From Clostridiaceae bacterium (lineage in GTDB: Bacteria; Bacillota; Clostridia; Oscillospirales; Butyricicoccaceae), in NCBI GenBank assembly GCA_009911355.1, contig QXXE01000018.1, forward strand, positions 1 to 64,000: a stretch of DNA of 64,000 nt, given 5' to 3'. Below, piece after piece: positions 25,095 through 34,642 of the stretch. Under the pieces are notes generated by a model. The model saw only the letters and a program-made list of their open reading frames with translations, made no database searches and had not been told where the DNA came from. The translations under genes and the position numbers were made by a program. Position 1 is the stretch's first letter; each line of letters opens with the position of its first letter.

Positions 25095-26171
25095 TTACCT
25101 CCCTGAAATTGTAATGGCCGGATTCCCAATGGAAACCCGGATGCGTTGATAGCTGTGGAAAACCCCAGCCGCTCCAGCCGTCGTAGCCCTGCCGGTTGGG
25201 ACCTTCGCCCGCCTTGTGTCCAGTTTCACCGTCGCCCGCTCGATGCTCCCGATGCAGCCGGTGGACACCGCCCGTCTCGCCGCGCCCTGCGGCCTGGTGA
25301 GGGGCGGCACGTCCACCGCCCCATTGACCCGCTGCCGGTATCCGGCGAACGCGCCCCCGGCGGTCAGCCCGGCGACGGCCCCCGGCCTTTTCAGCGGCGG
25401 CACTCGGACAGTCGCCCGGTCTGCGCTCCTGCTCCCGGCGAACGCGCAAACCGCAGCAACGGTGGTCCTCCCGCCCGGCCTGATAAGCGCCGGGACCTTG
25501 ACCTCCGCCCGGCCCACGCTCCGGGTCCCGGTCAGCCCGCCGCCCGCAAGCAGGACGATTTTCCCGCCCGGCTTCGCCAGCTCCGGTACTTGGATGGTTG
25601 CCCGGTCGATTTCTCGGCTTCCCGCGAACAGGCCCCCGGCCACCGCCCAGGACTTTTCCGGCACCAGGAAATAGCGCACGCCGTCGTTGTGGGACCGCAG
25701 GGATTTGTAGAAGTTCAGCCGCTCCAGCACCCGCCGCTGCCGCGCCCGGTCCCCGGAATCGCTGGTGATGTCGATGTTCAGCCGGAAGTGATACGGCTCC
25801 CCGCCGTACTCGAACCACTCTTCCACGGTGGTCAGCGGATAAATGGCCCGTATGGCCGTCTCCACCGCCGCCTTGGTCCCCAGGGTCTTATGCACCCGCC
25901 AACTGCTCTTGACGGTCCGGCGCTTTTCCTCCAAGCTGTAGCCCGGGTCGTACCAGTCTACTTTGAAATCCCGCGCCAGAATGTCCAGCACGGTTTCATC
26001 CAGAGCGTCGATGTTGGAGATAATGCGCACCCGGTCGATTTCCGCCAGCCGCGCCGCCAGTGCCTCGGCGTCCGCCGCCGCCCGCGCCATCATGGCCGGG
26101 TCGTGGGTCAGCGCAGGCGGCACGATAAGCAGAAGGTTTTCGCGCGTGATGCCCAGCTTGGAGTCATTCAT
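25095..26171 (-). CDS. Phage tail protein I (baseplate) with C-terminal repeats
   Basis: The 358-aa protein (start overlapping the gpJ stop) has gpI features in residues 1-170: SNIDALDETVLDILARDFKVDWY (in part), then RTVKSSWRVHKTLGTKAAVE. Residues about 180-318 hold four and a half repeats of 31-32 aa, each with FAGSR/FAGYR, then VxVPxLxRPGG. Typical gpI is about 180-230 aa, so the repeat region is an addition. It links the fibre to the baseplate. Confidence 0.85.
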   Translation of the reverse strand: MNDSKLGITRENLLLIVPPALTHDPAMMARAAADAEALAARLAEIDRVRIISNIDALDETVLDILARDFKVDWYDPGYSLEEKRRTVKSSWRVHKTLGTKAAVETAIRAIYPLTTVEEWFEYGGEPYHFRLNIDITSDSGDRARQRRVLERLNFYKSLRSHNDGVRYFLVPEKSWAVAGGLFAGSREIDRATIQVPELAKPGGKIVLLAGGGLTGTRSVGRAEVKVPALIRPGGRTTVAAVCAFAGSRSADRATVRVPPLKRPGAVAGLTAGGAFAGYRQRVNGAVDVPPLTRPQGAARRAVSTGCIGSIERATVKLDTRRAKVPTGRATTAGAAGVFHSYQRIRVSIGNPAITISGR

Positions 26172-27303
26172 CCTCGTACCCTCCGTTGATGATGACCGGA
26201 GGACCTGCCAGCCGGGCAAGCTGCGGCGCGTCCGTCCCGCTCCCGTCTTTCAGGGAGGTAAAGGCCGGTTCCTCCAGCTCCACCCGCTTGATGCCCGTTT
26301 CCATCAGCATAGAGATAAGCCGGGACGGGTTGATGTCCCTGCCCAGCTTCGCGCATTGCCAGGCCGTGTACTGCTCCACCTTCTCGCGCACCGCCGTCTC
26401 CAGCGCCTCGCCGCTGATTGCTGCGCCCTCCTGCGTGTAGAAGGTGAGGCGCACATTGTACTCCACGTCCTCCGGGTCCTCCACGGAAACAAAGTCCGTC
26501 AGCGGGCGCACGTCGTCGGCGCTGCACGCCGCCAATACCCGCTCCTTCATTTCCTCTGTGGCCGGTGTTCCGTCGTCCATCAGGACGTACAGCTTCACCA
26601 CCCCCGGCGTAGGAGAGGCCGCTATCACGTCGGCAATCTCGGTGCTGACCTGCTTGGCAAAGTAGATGTATCCGCCCCGCGCTCCGGCGCAGCTATAGCC
26701 GTCCATACTAAGGCGCAGCAGCTCGTAAAATTCCTCGTCCGTGGCGGCGTCCGCGCCCCCGTCCGATTCGGTCAAGTTTTCGCAGGACAGGGAGTAGGCG
26801 AACGGGTCAATGATGGAATCTATCTGTCCCTTCACATATCCGTTTCCCCGTCTCCCCTTCGTCTGACACTGGACCTTTGTATCCACATGGTCTTTCCCGA
26901 TTTCCACATACACGTCCGCCAGCGTTTCCCACACAAGGGTCTGCACGGCGTCGGTCACGCGGGTCCCCTTCGGTATCAGCACGGCGAACTCCTGCGGCTC
27001 GGAAATGGTAAAGCGCATGGTGCAGGTCGCAGCCTTGGCCTGCGGGCGCTCCTTGGTGTAGAACAGCTCTGCCAGCGCGTCCAGGTTTTCCCCCACCGCC
27101 CGGCTTGGGATGTTCTGGTTGGCCGTGTAGTTGGTCAGCACCCGTTCCAGCACGATTGCCTCCGCCATCCACTGGATAAAATGCCGCTCCGGGCTGGCGG
27201 GCTGCACGGTGACGCCCATGATTTCTTCGTAAATGGCCGTCAGCCATATCACAATGTCCTCCGGGTCCGTTGGGATAAATTTGTATTCCGTCGGTCTGCT
27301 CAT
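26164..27303 (-). CDS. Baseplate assembly protein J
   Basis: This 379-aa protein of the gpJ/Mu gp47/XkdT family has FTISEPQEFAVLIPKGTRV, ARGGYIYFAKQVSTEIADV and PGVVKLYVL as landmarks. It forms the outer edge of the contractile-tail baseplate. It overlaps gpW (start) and gpI (end) by 4-8 bp. Confidence 0.9.
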   Translation of the reverse strand: MSRPTEYKFIPTDPEDIVIWLTAIYEEIMGVTVQPASPERHFIQWMAEAIVLERVLTNYTANQNIPSRAVGENLDALAELFYTKERPQAKAATCTMRFTISEPQEFAVLIPKGTRVTDAVQTLVWETLADVYVEIGKDHVDTKVQCQTKGRRGNGYVKGQIDSIIDPFAYSLSCENLTESDGGADAATDEEFYELLRLSMDGYSCAGARGGYIYFAKQVSTEIADVIAASPTPGVVKLYVLMDDGTPATEEMKERVLAACSADDVRPLTDFVSVEDPEDVEYNVRLTFYTQEGAAISGEALETAVREKVEQYTAWQCAKLGRDINPSRLISMLMETGIKRVELEEPAFTSLKDGSGTDAPQLARLAGPPVIINGGYEDE

Positions 27304-27629
27304 CCTGAATCACCTGCCTTGATTTCGATTTGCACAGTAAAGGCCAGCTTCCCCGGATTGGACGGGTCAAAGAACAGGTTTATATCCTTGTATTCCGCGC
27401 GCGGCTCCCATTCCTCGATTGCCTCCCGCACCGGGATAACGGCCATGTTTTTTGCCAGGTTCATAGGCTTGTCTAAAAAGCTCATGTCCAGCCCGAAACT
27501 CCGGTACATGGGTACGCTGCCCTTCGGCGTCGCCAGAATGACGGCCACATTGCGCAGGATTTCCTTTACCCGGTCCTCTTCGTTCAGTTGGATATTTGCA
27601 AGGTCTGTAGCCGAAACAGTGTACTCCAT
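27300..27629 (-). CDS. Baseplate wedge protein, gpW/gp25 family
   Basis: This 109-aa protein has LATPKGSVPMYRSFGLD, matching the GPW/gp25 lysozyme-like fold, and a C-terminal EPRAEYKDI segment. It sits between the LysM protein and gpJ as in P2 and PBSX-like phages. Confidence 0.88.
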   Translation of the reverse strand: MEYTVSATDLANIQLNEEDRVKEILRNVAVILATPKGSVPMYRSFGLDMSFLDKPMNLAKNMAVIPVREAIEEWEPRAEYKDINLFFDPSNPGKLAFTVQIEIKAGDSG

Positions 27630-27641
27630 TGCCGCGCCCCC

Positions 27642-28304
27642 TTATCCCGGAATGGTGAATGTCTGCCCCGGATAGATAAGGTTCGGATTTTTCCCTATCG
27701 TGTCCCGGTTGGCCTCGTAGATTTTGGTGTAGTCCGCGCCGCTCCCGTAGAACTTTTTGGCAAGTGTCCAGAGGTTGTCCCCCTTCTTGACGGTGTAGGT
27801 CGTTCCGCTGGACCCTCCGCCGCCCGTATCGGTCGCTGCCGCCGTGGCTGGCGCTGTGGCCGGGGCCGCGCTGCTGGTGTTCTGGTCCGCCCCTTTCAGG
27901 TATTCCAGAAGCTCCACCGTTACCTCCACGGCGTACATATCCCCTGCCTTGTCGGTGTACTCTATCTTGGTTTCGTGGTTTTTGATGTTCCAGCGGTATT
28001 TCCCGTAGGCTTTCCCGCCTATGACCAGCCCCAGCGCCTCTGCGTCCCGCTCGTAGTTCCAAATCTTGACGACCTCTTTCAGCGGGTCCACGCCCATTTC
28101 CGCCGTCAGAAGGATGTCGAACGAAAAGCGGTCCGGGTCTATTCCGGTAAACTCGGTCAGGGCGTGGGTGTTGTGCCGCTCGTGGGTGGCGTATCGTACC
28201 GACCCGCTCCATTTCAAGTTTTTAGGGGTGCGGAATACCTCACGTGACACAATAAACGAAATCCCATCCTCCGGGCTTTTCCCCAGGTATCCAATCAGCG
28301 CCAC
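27642..28304 (-). CDS. LysM-domain tail protein, XkdP-like
   Basis: The 220-aa protein has an N-terminal part resembling PBSX XkdP ([21 protein letters not shown], in part). A Thr/Ala-rich linker (about 150-170) follows, then a C-terminal LysM domain ([20 protein letters not shown]...[10 protein letters not shown]). It probably sits at the tail tip and may contact peptidoglycan. Confidence 0.85.
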   Translation of the reverse strand: MALIGYLGKSPEDGISFIVSREVFRTPKNLKWSGSVRYATHERHNTHALTEFTGIDPDRFSFDILLTAEMGVDPLKEVVKIWNYERDAEALGLVIGGKAYGKYRWNIKNHETKIEYTDKAGDMYAVEVTVELLEYLKGADQNTSSAAPATAPATAAATDTGGGGSSGTTYTVKKGDNLWTLAKKFYGSGADYTKIYEANRDTIGKNPNLIYPGQTFTIPG

Positions 28305-28621
28305 GGCTTCACACCTCCTAAAATCACACCGTCCCCGTTGAACACGGGGAAGTACAGCACCAGCACCAGGTCGTTGACCTTTGGCATATAGGGCTTAATA
28401 ATCAAATCGTGCTTGTGGCTCTCAAAGGCTGGGTACCCAGCCCCGCCCGCCTCAAACTCCGTCCTCTGCGGCACGTTGTAGTCTGGAATGAAGTCCCGGT
28501 TGATGAGCACGGGCAGCCAGTCCGATTCAATTCCCAGCGCGTCGAACCACACCTTCGCAATGCGTTTTCCGTTGTTCACGGCGGTTACTTTCCCTTCCCG
28601 CACGATGTCCTCAATTTGCAT
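28295..28621 (-). CDS. Baseplate protein V / spike-related
   Basis: This 108-aa protein has its start overlapping the gpD stop (ATGA). The landmark is [21 protein letters not shown]...PEGG-less core with [13 protein letters not shown], an OB-fold pattern of gpV and Mu gp45. It is shorter than P2 gpV and lacks the C-terminal spike helix, so it may be only the OB domain. Confidence 0.72.
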   Translation of the reverse strand: MQIEDIVREGKVTAVNNGKRIAKVWFDALGIESDWLPVLINRDFIPDYNVPQRTEFEAGGAGYPAFESHKHDLIIKPYMPKVNDLVLVLYFPVFNGDGVILGGVKPWR

Positions 28622-29664
28622 CAGTAGTTCAGCACCTTCCGTATCCTGATTTGCGTGGTGTATCCGCCGCCGCCCACCGTGTGGGTCGCCTTGGTGACGA
28701 TGTATTTCCCGTCCCAGCCGCCCCAGCCTTTGAGCTGGACCGTGACCCCGGCCACCAGTCCCACGTCTCCCGGCATGGTGAACGTGGCGGTTTTCGCCAG
28801 TTTGTTGTGCAGGCGCAGCCGCTTTGCCGCCAGCGTCTTTGCCTCTCCCACGCTCCCTACCTTGGCCTTGACCTCCAGGCATTGGTCCCCGGAAACGTCC
28901 GCGTCCTCCGCCGTCCCCTCGATGCACTTCCCCGAGTTCGGGTCCATGTAGCGGACCCGGCACTTGGAATACTTGGTGTCCGCCGAGCCAGAGTGCAGCT
29001 TGTAGTTGATGTACCCGCCCTTCTTCCCCTTCTCGATGGTGAGGACGGTCGGCTTCGCCTCGTATTCCGCCTGGTCGTACAGCACAAGCGTCCCGTCCGT
29101 GACCTTGATGGAGATACCGGCGTCCTGGCACAGCTTCCGCAGAAACTCAATGTCGCTCTGCCTGGTCTGCTCCACCCGGTCATAGGACGGGTTTGTTCCG
29201 GCTTCATACCGGCACTTCAAGCCGCTGTTGCCCGCGATTTCCGATGCAATGCCGGACAGGTTGTAGTTTTTCCACGCCTTATGCTTCTTGGTCTGGCGCA
29301 GGTCGGAGGAAAACGCGAGGCTTGCGGCGCTGATTGTCACCTTGGCGGGCGGGCCGGAGGCGTCCACGCTGTCCAGCTCGAACGCCCCCGTTTTCAGCTT
29401 CCCGGCCTTCTTCCAGTGTTCCGGCCTGATAACCGCGCTGATAGACAGCTTGCCCCCGGCGGCGGCTTCCACCGCCTCCGTCAGCCACTTCTCCAGCCAC
29501 ACCCCGTCCCGGTCCTGCACTTCGATTTTCAGGTCGTCGGCCAGGTCGTCCGTGTCGTCTGTGTAGGTTAGATTCATGAAGTAGGGCTTGATGTCCTTTG
29601 TAATATCCGTCCCGCCGAACGTAATATCAACCGATGTCCGCCGGGCCAGCACCTTATCCGCCAT
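28621..29664 (-). CDS. Phage late control protein D (tail hub)
   Basis: This 347-aa gpD-family protein has DITFGGTDITKDIKPYF at the N-terminus, VEQTRQSDIEFLRKLCQDAGI in the middle (in part) and TKATHTVGGGGYTTQIRI near the end. It is expected to form the hub below the tail tube, with gpV beneath. PBSX homologues are called XkdQ. Confidence 0.88.
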   Translation of the reverse strand: MADKVLARRTSVDITFGGTDITKDIKPYFMNLTYTDDTDDLADDLKIEVQDRDGVWLEKWLTEAVEAAAGGKLSISAVIRPEHWKKAGKLKTGAFELDSVDASGPPAKVTISAASLAFSSDLRQTKKHKAWKNYNLSGIASEIAGNSGLKCRYEAGTNPSYDRVEQTRQSDIEFLRKLCQDAGISIKVTDGTLVLYDQAEYEAKPTVLTIEKGKKGGYINYKLHSGSADTKYSKCRVRYMDPNSGKCIEGTAEDADVSGDQCLEVKAKVGSVGEAKTLAAKRLRLHNKLAKTATFTMPGDVGLVAGVTVQLKGWGGWDGKYIVTKATHTVGGGGYTTQIRIRKVLNY

Positions 29665-29676
29665 GCCGTCACCCCG

Positions 29677-29880
29677 CTATCGTTTCCACGGTGGGAGGTT
29701 TGCGTTGGGCTTTTCCTCGATTTCCGGCAGGCGCAGCGTGACCCCCGCCGGGAACAGGAGCTTCCCGACGTGTTCCAGGTTCGCGCTGATAAGCTGGTCC
29801 GTGTAGTCCGTGCTTCCCAGCTTCCGGTATGCGATAAGGTCCCAGGTATCCCCCTGGACCGTCCTGTACTCACTCACCAC
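29677..29880 (-). CDS. Tail protein X, LysM-like
   Basis: This 67-aa protein has YRTVQGDTWDLIAYRKLGS and FPAGVTLRLPEI, the gpX LysM-like fold. It probably uses one of two adjacent GTG codons (29880 or 29877) overlapping the tape-measure end. It is needed for tail completion in P2. Confidence 0.85.
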   Translation of the reverse strand: MVSEYRTVQGDTWDLIAYRKLGSTDYTDQLISANLEHVGKLLFPAGVTLRLPEIEEKPNANLPPWKR

Positions 29881-32800
29881 ATCACCCGCCTGTTCTTATC
29901 CGCTTCCGCTTCCTCTATCACTTCAAGGATGGTTGCTTTCAGCTCTCCCCCGTTTGCGTAGTTCTGCCAGGCGTTCACCGTCTCCGGCGACGCCCCGGCC
30001 TCAATGTGGAAGTGCAGGTCCATCTTCGGTCTGCTCAACCCGCCTCCCGTCTCCGCAACCTCCAGGGGCGGTCTGGCGGACAGGACGCCTTGGGCGGCTG
30101 TGTACCGCGTGTAGGCGTTGTAGCTCTCCGCCACCTCCTGGGATACCCGGCTGGGCAATATCTGTTCCCCGCCGCGCATCCGCATCAGCTCCGGTCCATC
30201 CTCGCCCACCCAGGACCAGCCCGGCAAGGCGCTGTTTGTCCCGCTGGCATAGCCGCGATTCCCGCTTGCGTACCATGCGCTGTTGACATACTTCGGTGTT
30301 CCCATTGCGGCGGAAGCGGCCCGCGCAACATCCGCATAGGCTTTCCTCACCTGCGGAAGCATATCCTCCGCCTGGTCAACATAGGCTTGCACCGTGGCCC
30401 GCCCGCTCTCCGCCGCCGCTTCCGACATATCCAGCGCGCCAAGCTCTTCCTCCATATCCTGAATGAGCTGGTCCATCTGTTCGGTCAGTCCCGTGGTCCA
30501 TTCGGCCACGTCCTGCGCGGCCTTGTCCTGATTCTCGTTGATTTCGCCCAGCGTGTTTGCAAGGCTGGTCAGCGCCTCGGTGTTCCCCTTGTTGACTTGC
30601 TTGACCATATCCGCAGCCAGTCCCGCCGCCTCCGGCGTCCCGCTCCTGACGTACTCCATCAGCGCGTCGTAATTCTCCTGGGTCACGCCCAGGTCCTCGG
30701 CGGAAATTTCTTTCAGGGCCGCAATATTCGCGGAGTAGCTCTTCCAGAAGGAAAGCTGTGTGTCCAGCGCCTTTTGCGCCGCCCTCACGGTGGCGTCGGC
30801 GTCCGTCTTTGCCTTGTCAAACAAGCTGAACTGGCCGGAAAAGCTCTCTTCCGCTTCCTCGTAGGCTTTCTTATAGGCTTCGGCCAACGTCTGAACGGAT
30901 GCCATCGTCTCGTCCAGAGCCTCCCGCACCGCCGCCTCTTCGGCGGCTGTATCCGCCTGCTGGTCCGCGTAGTCGCCCATCGCCCCGGTCAGCTCCCGCA
31001 CCGCGTTTTCCGCCGCTTCCATTTCCGCCTCTGCGGCGGCAACGGCGTCCGCGTCCTTTGCGATTGCCTTTTCGTGGGCGTCCACGGTGTATTGCGCTTC
31101 CCAAATCTCGTTATTCAGGTCTGCCAGCGAGTTTTGCAGGTCGTAGTATTCCTGGGTGAGATACCCCGTCGCGTCTCCCAGCACCCCGTACTCCCGCCAT
31201 TGCCGGTCCGCTTCTTCGCTGGCCTCGGCCCACAGCTCGTTCATCCGCTCAACGGCGGCATTGTACTTCTGGTTGGCCGCTTCCAGCTCGTATTGCGCAC
31301 GGGTCAGTCCGATTTCATTTGTCGCGGCTTCCAGCATTACCTCGTTGTATTCCTCCATGATGGAGTTTAGGTACTCCTGGTAAGCCTGGGCCTTTGCGTT
31401 GCGTTTCCACTCTTCGGTGTTGGCCCGGAGGGCTTCGGTTGTCGTCTCCAGGGTGTAGGTCGCCCGCCCGTACTCGTCCGTGGTCTGGCTGATGCAGTCG
31501 GACAGGCTCGGCATGACTTGGAGCAGCAAGGCCAGCGTGTTCTGGTAGCGTTTCTGTTCATCGTCGGAGAGCCGGGCCGCGTCGCCCATTTCCTCCAGTT
31601 TGTCGATGTAGTGGCTTGCCACGTCAGCCGCCGCCAGGGTGGACGCCGCCGTATCCTCGTAGGTGTCCTTGGCTTCCGCCATGGCCTCGTTCAGCTCACG
31701 CGCCGCCACGGTCAGCTCCCGCACCGCCGGTCCGCCGTCCCGCGTGGCGTCCACCACGGCCACCACAGCGCCCACAAGAGCCGCCGCCGCGCCCGCCGCA
31801 AGGAACATCCCGCCGGTCAGCCCCGAAAACACGCCCAGGGCCTTTAGCGCCCGAAACGCTTTTATGGCAGAGTTGATTCCTACGATTGCGCCGGTCAGCC
31901 CCATTGCCGCCGCCATCGAGGCCATAAGCCCTTTCGACAGCGATTCATTTTCCTGGACAAAATCGTTCATCCAGTTCAGCACGCCGGTCCCCAACTGGGT
32001 CAGCTCCCGCAGTTCCGGGTTGAATTGCTCTCCGATGGTGGTCTGTAGGGCCTCCATGGCGGAGTTCATAATGGTCACGTCGCCGTTCAGGTTGTCCAGC
32101 TTGACCTTTGCCATCCGCTCCGCCGCGCCGGAACAGTCGTTGATGGAGGCGTACAGGTCTTGGAAGTCCTCATCCGTAGCCCGCAGGACCGCCAGCAGTC
32201 CGTTGTATCCCCGCATACCGGCGATAGCCATAGCGTTGTTGACCTTTTCGGCCTCGGTCATTTGGTCAAAGTAACCCCGCAGGTCCTTCACCGTTTCCAT
32301 CAGGCCCTTCATGGACCCGTCGGAGTTGATAGCGGAGTAGTCCAGCTCCCCGAACGCGTCCGCCGTCAGCGTCACGCCTTTCAGCAGTCCGTTGAAGATA
32401 TTGCGCAGGGCCGTCCCGGCGCGGGACCCCTTCACGGCGTTGTTCGCCATCAGGCCCACCATTACGGCCACGTCCTCCACGCTGTATCCCAGCGCGCCCG
32501 CCACGGAGGAAGAGCTTTTGAACGTCTCGCCCATGATGGAGATATTGGTGTTGGCGTTTGCCGCCGCCGCCGCCAGCACGTCCGAAAAGTGCGCGGTGTC
32601 CGATGCGCTCAATCCAAAGGCGGACAGGTTGTCCGTCACGATGTCGGACACTTGCGCCAGGTCCTCCCCGGCTGCTGCCGCCAGGTTGATTACCCCGTTC
32701 ATGCCGGACAGCATTTCGGAGGCGTCCCAGCCCGCCATCGCCATGTCTCCATAGCGTTTGCGCTCTGCTGTGCGGTAAATTTGGTCGTCGCGCCCAGTTC

Positions 32801-33478
32801 CTTTGCCTCTGCTGTCAGCGCCGCCATTTCCGAAACGCTGGAATCCGCGATTGCCTCCACGGCGGACATGGCCTGTTCAAAGTCTGCGGCCACGCCCACG
32901 CACTCCATGTAGGCGTCCGCGATGGACTTCATGGCCCCGGCGATACCGGCGGCGGCAATCGCGCCGCCCACGGCCTCCAATGCCTGCACACCGGCGCTTC
33001 CGAACTCTTTCGCTCCCTCTGCGGCTTTCTTCTGCTCTTCGGTCAGCTCCCGGATTCGCTCGGTCAGCTCGGCGTCCTTCGCCGCCAGCCCGTCGGTAGA
33101 GACGCCCGCCTCGTCCAGCCGGTCCTTCGTCTCTCCCAGCTTTTGCTTCTGCTTTTCCAGCGCCGCCTCGGTGTTCGTGATGCGCTGTTCCAGCTTGAGC
33201 TTTTCCCGTTCAAGGGCGGTGGTGGAGCCTGTCGTCTCGGAGATTTGCTTGTTGACAAGCTCATACTGCCGTTTCAGGTTTTCCAGCTTTTGCGAGGTGT
33301 TTTGCACCGCCGCCGACTGCTTCTGGTATGCGGCGATGTCCCGCTGGATAGCCTGTAGGTTTTTGATTTCCGCGCCCAGCCTGATAAATTCCTGCTGCGC
33401 CTTGTTGAATGTCCCGGAAAATCCGCCGTTTAACACGGCGTTCAAAACAAAGTCAAAGGAATACTGTTTTTGCGCCAT
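29874..33478 (-). pseudogene. Tail tape measure protein, broken by a single-base frameshift
   Basis: Residues 1-244 (MAQKQYSFDFVLNAVLNGG to QQSANAME) read from 33478. After about 32747 the frame shifts, and the rest (MAMAGWDASEMLSGMNG onward, 956 aa) is in another frame. Restoring one base (a T giving TAC) joins them into YMAMAGWD, the usual tape-measure sequence, for about 1201 aa. The protein has a coiled-coil N-terminus, hydrophobic central segments and an Ala-rich coiled C-terminus. It sets tail length. An internal ATG at 32744 could restart translation. Assembly error is an alternative. Confidence 0.85.
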
Positions 33479-33487
33479 GTTCCGCAC

Positions 33488-34041
33488 CTACTTCTTTTCG
33501 TTTAACTCGTTGGTCGCCTGTATCCATCCGCCCAACTGCATCAGCGGTATTCCGGTCCAGTCCAGCGGAGAACCGCCGTTGTGCCGCGCCAGGAGGATAC
33601 ATTGCCTCTGGAGCCAAAGCGGGACGGTTTTTATCCCGCACGCAGTAAAAAACCCCGCGCTTTCCTCGTAATGGCCTGGAAGTCCGCCATATCCATTTCC
33701 ACAACGGCCTGTCCGTCGATGACGCGCTTGCCGTTCTCGTCCCGCTCGGTGCAGGCCCGCGCCGCCATGCCCGCCAGAAAGTCCCCGGTAAAGGCCGGAG
33801 ATACCAGCGTGCGGCCCTTCGCAAGAAGCTCCTGTTCGATTTCCAGGTGGTCCTTGCCTTTCAGCACGGTCCAGTCAAAGGTCAGGCTCTCAAACGTGCG
33901 GCCCTTCCACTGGAACGGCGTCTTGAACGTGTGGGTGTAGCTTCCGGCGTCCTGCTCCTGCTTGGCTTCCTCCGCCACCCGCTCGGCCTCCGCCGCGTCC
34001 TCCTGCACAGTTTTCAGGTTCAGCTCTTTCTCCTTGCTCAT
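33488..34041 (-). CDS. Frameshifted tail assembly chaperone (long product)
   Basis: A -1 shift at the slippery heptamer T TTT TTA (33646-33652) fuses the upstream product to 52 further residues (TACGIKTVPLWLQ, CILLARHNGG, LDWTGIPLMQLGGW), ending 10 bp before the tape-measure start. The total is about 184 aa. The ARHNG/W..IP pattern and length fit the E+E-prime type chaperones of contractile-tailed phages, which hold the tape measure during assembly. Confidence 0.82.
33631..34041 (-). CDS. Tail assembly chaperone (short product)
   Basis: The zero-frame reading is 136 aa: an acidic N-terminal helix, then a small beta domain (FQWKGRTFESLTFDWTVLKG) and ADFQAITRKARGFLL. It ends 13 nt after the slippery site. 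It lies between tail tube and tape measure, the fixed place of the E/G-type chaperone. The ratio of short to long product normally matters for tail assembly. Confidence 0.82.
   Translation of the reverse strand: MSKEKELNLKTVQEDAAEAERVAEEAKQEQDAGSYTHTFKTPFQWKGRTFESLTFDWTVLKGKDHLEIEQELLAKGRTLVSPAFTGDFLAGMAARACTERDENGKRVIDGQAVVEMDMADFQAITRKARGFLLRAG
33646..33652 (-). promoter_or_regulatory. Programmed -1 frameshift site, T TTT TTA
   Basis: In the zero frame the codons are GGT TTT TTA, matching X XXY YYZ exactly. The -1 frame is open to 33488 and closed soon after the tape-measure ribosome site. Position and heptamer match known tail-chaperone frameshifts. Confidence 0.82.
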
Positions 34042-34110
34042 AGGTGAATTACTCCTTCCTGTATTCGATAAGCCGCCCCTCCATCGCGTGAAGGGGCGGC
34101 TTGGTCGTTG

Positions 34111-34629
34111 TTACATCATGCCCATGGCCTTTCTCACCAGGGCGGCGTTGTCCACGCCGTTGATTTCGTGGACCTGGTTGAACTGGTCAATGTCAATGAC
34201 CTTTGCCCCGTTCTTATACACCGTGTACTTGCACACGCTGTAGGTGCCGGAGGCGTCGGCGGCACTGGCCGTCTGGATGGTCCCCTGGTTGATTTCCGTG
34301 GGCCGGATGGACAGCTCAAAGCGAATCGGCTCCAGCTCTTCCTTCCGGGTCACGCCGTCAAAATACTGGTCCGCCAGGTACAGGGCCACGTCGTGCCACT
34401 CGTTGGTGCCGAGCTGCACAATGGCGTCCGCCACGCTGGAGAACTCAATGTTGATGGTCATGGCCTCAATCATGCTTGCCAGGGGGATAGTCACATCGCC
34501 CATGAGCGCAGCGCCCGTGGCGGTGACGGTCTTGTACTTGATGGGGGGCATCGTCACCTTGGCGACGCCGATAAGCGCGCCGCCGTTCTCGTACATGAGG
34601 TAGTCAATATGGCCGTTCGGATAAATCAT
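34111..34629 (-). CDS. Tail tube protein
   Basis: This 172-aa protein is predicted to be beta-rich (YLMYENGGALIGVAKVTMPPI, in part; LELSIRPTEI-like FELSIRPTEINQGT). Size and position directly after the sheath match gpFII/XkdM-type tube proteins of contractile tails. Confidence 0.8.
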   Translation of the reverse strand: MIYPNGHIDYLMYENGGALIGVAKVTMPPIKYKTVTATGAALMGDVTIPLASMIEAMTINIEFSSVADAIVQLGTNEWHDVALYLADQYFDGVTRKEELEPIRFELSIRPTEINQGTIQTASAADASGTYSVCKYTVYKNGAKVIDIDQFNQVHEINGVDNAALVRKAMGMM

Positions 34630-34642
34630 CTTCTATTCCTCC

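Noticed and set aside
28295-29131. Long reading of the gpV frame (278 residues)
   Set aside because: The extra N-terminal part overlaps gpD fully; the ATG overlapping the gpD stop is the natural start.
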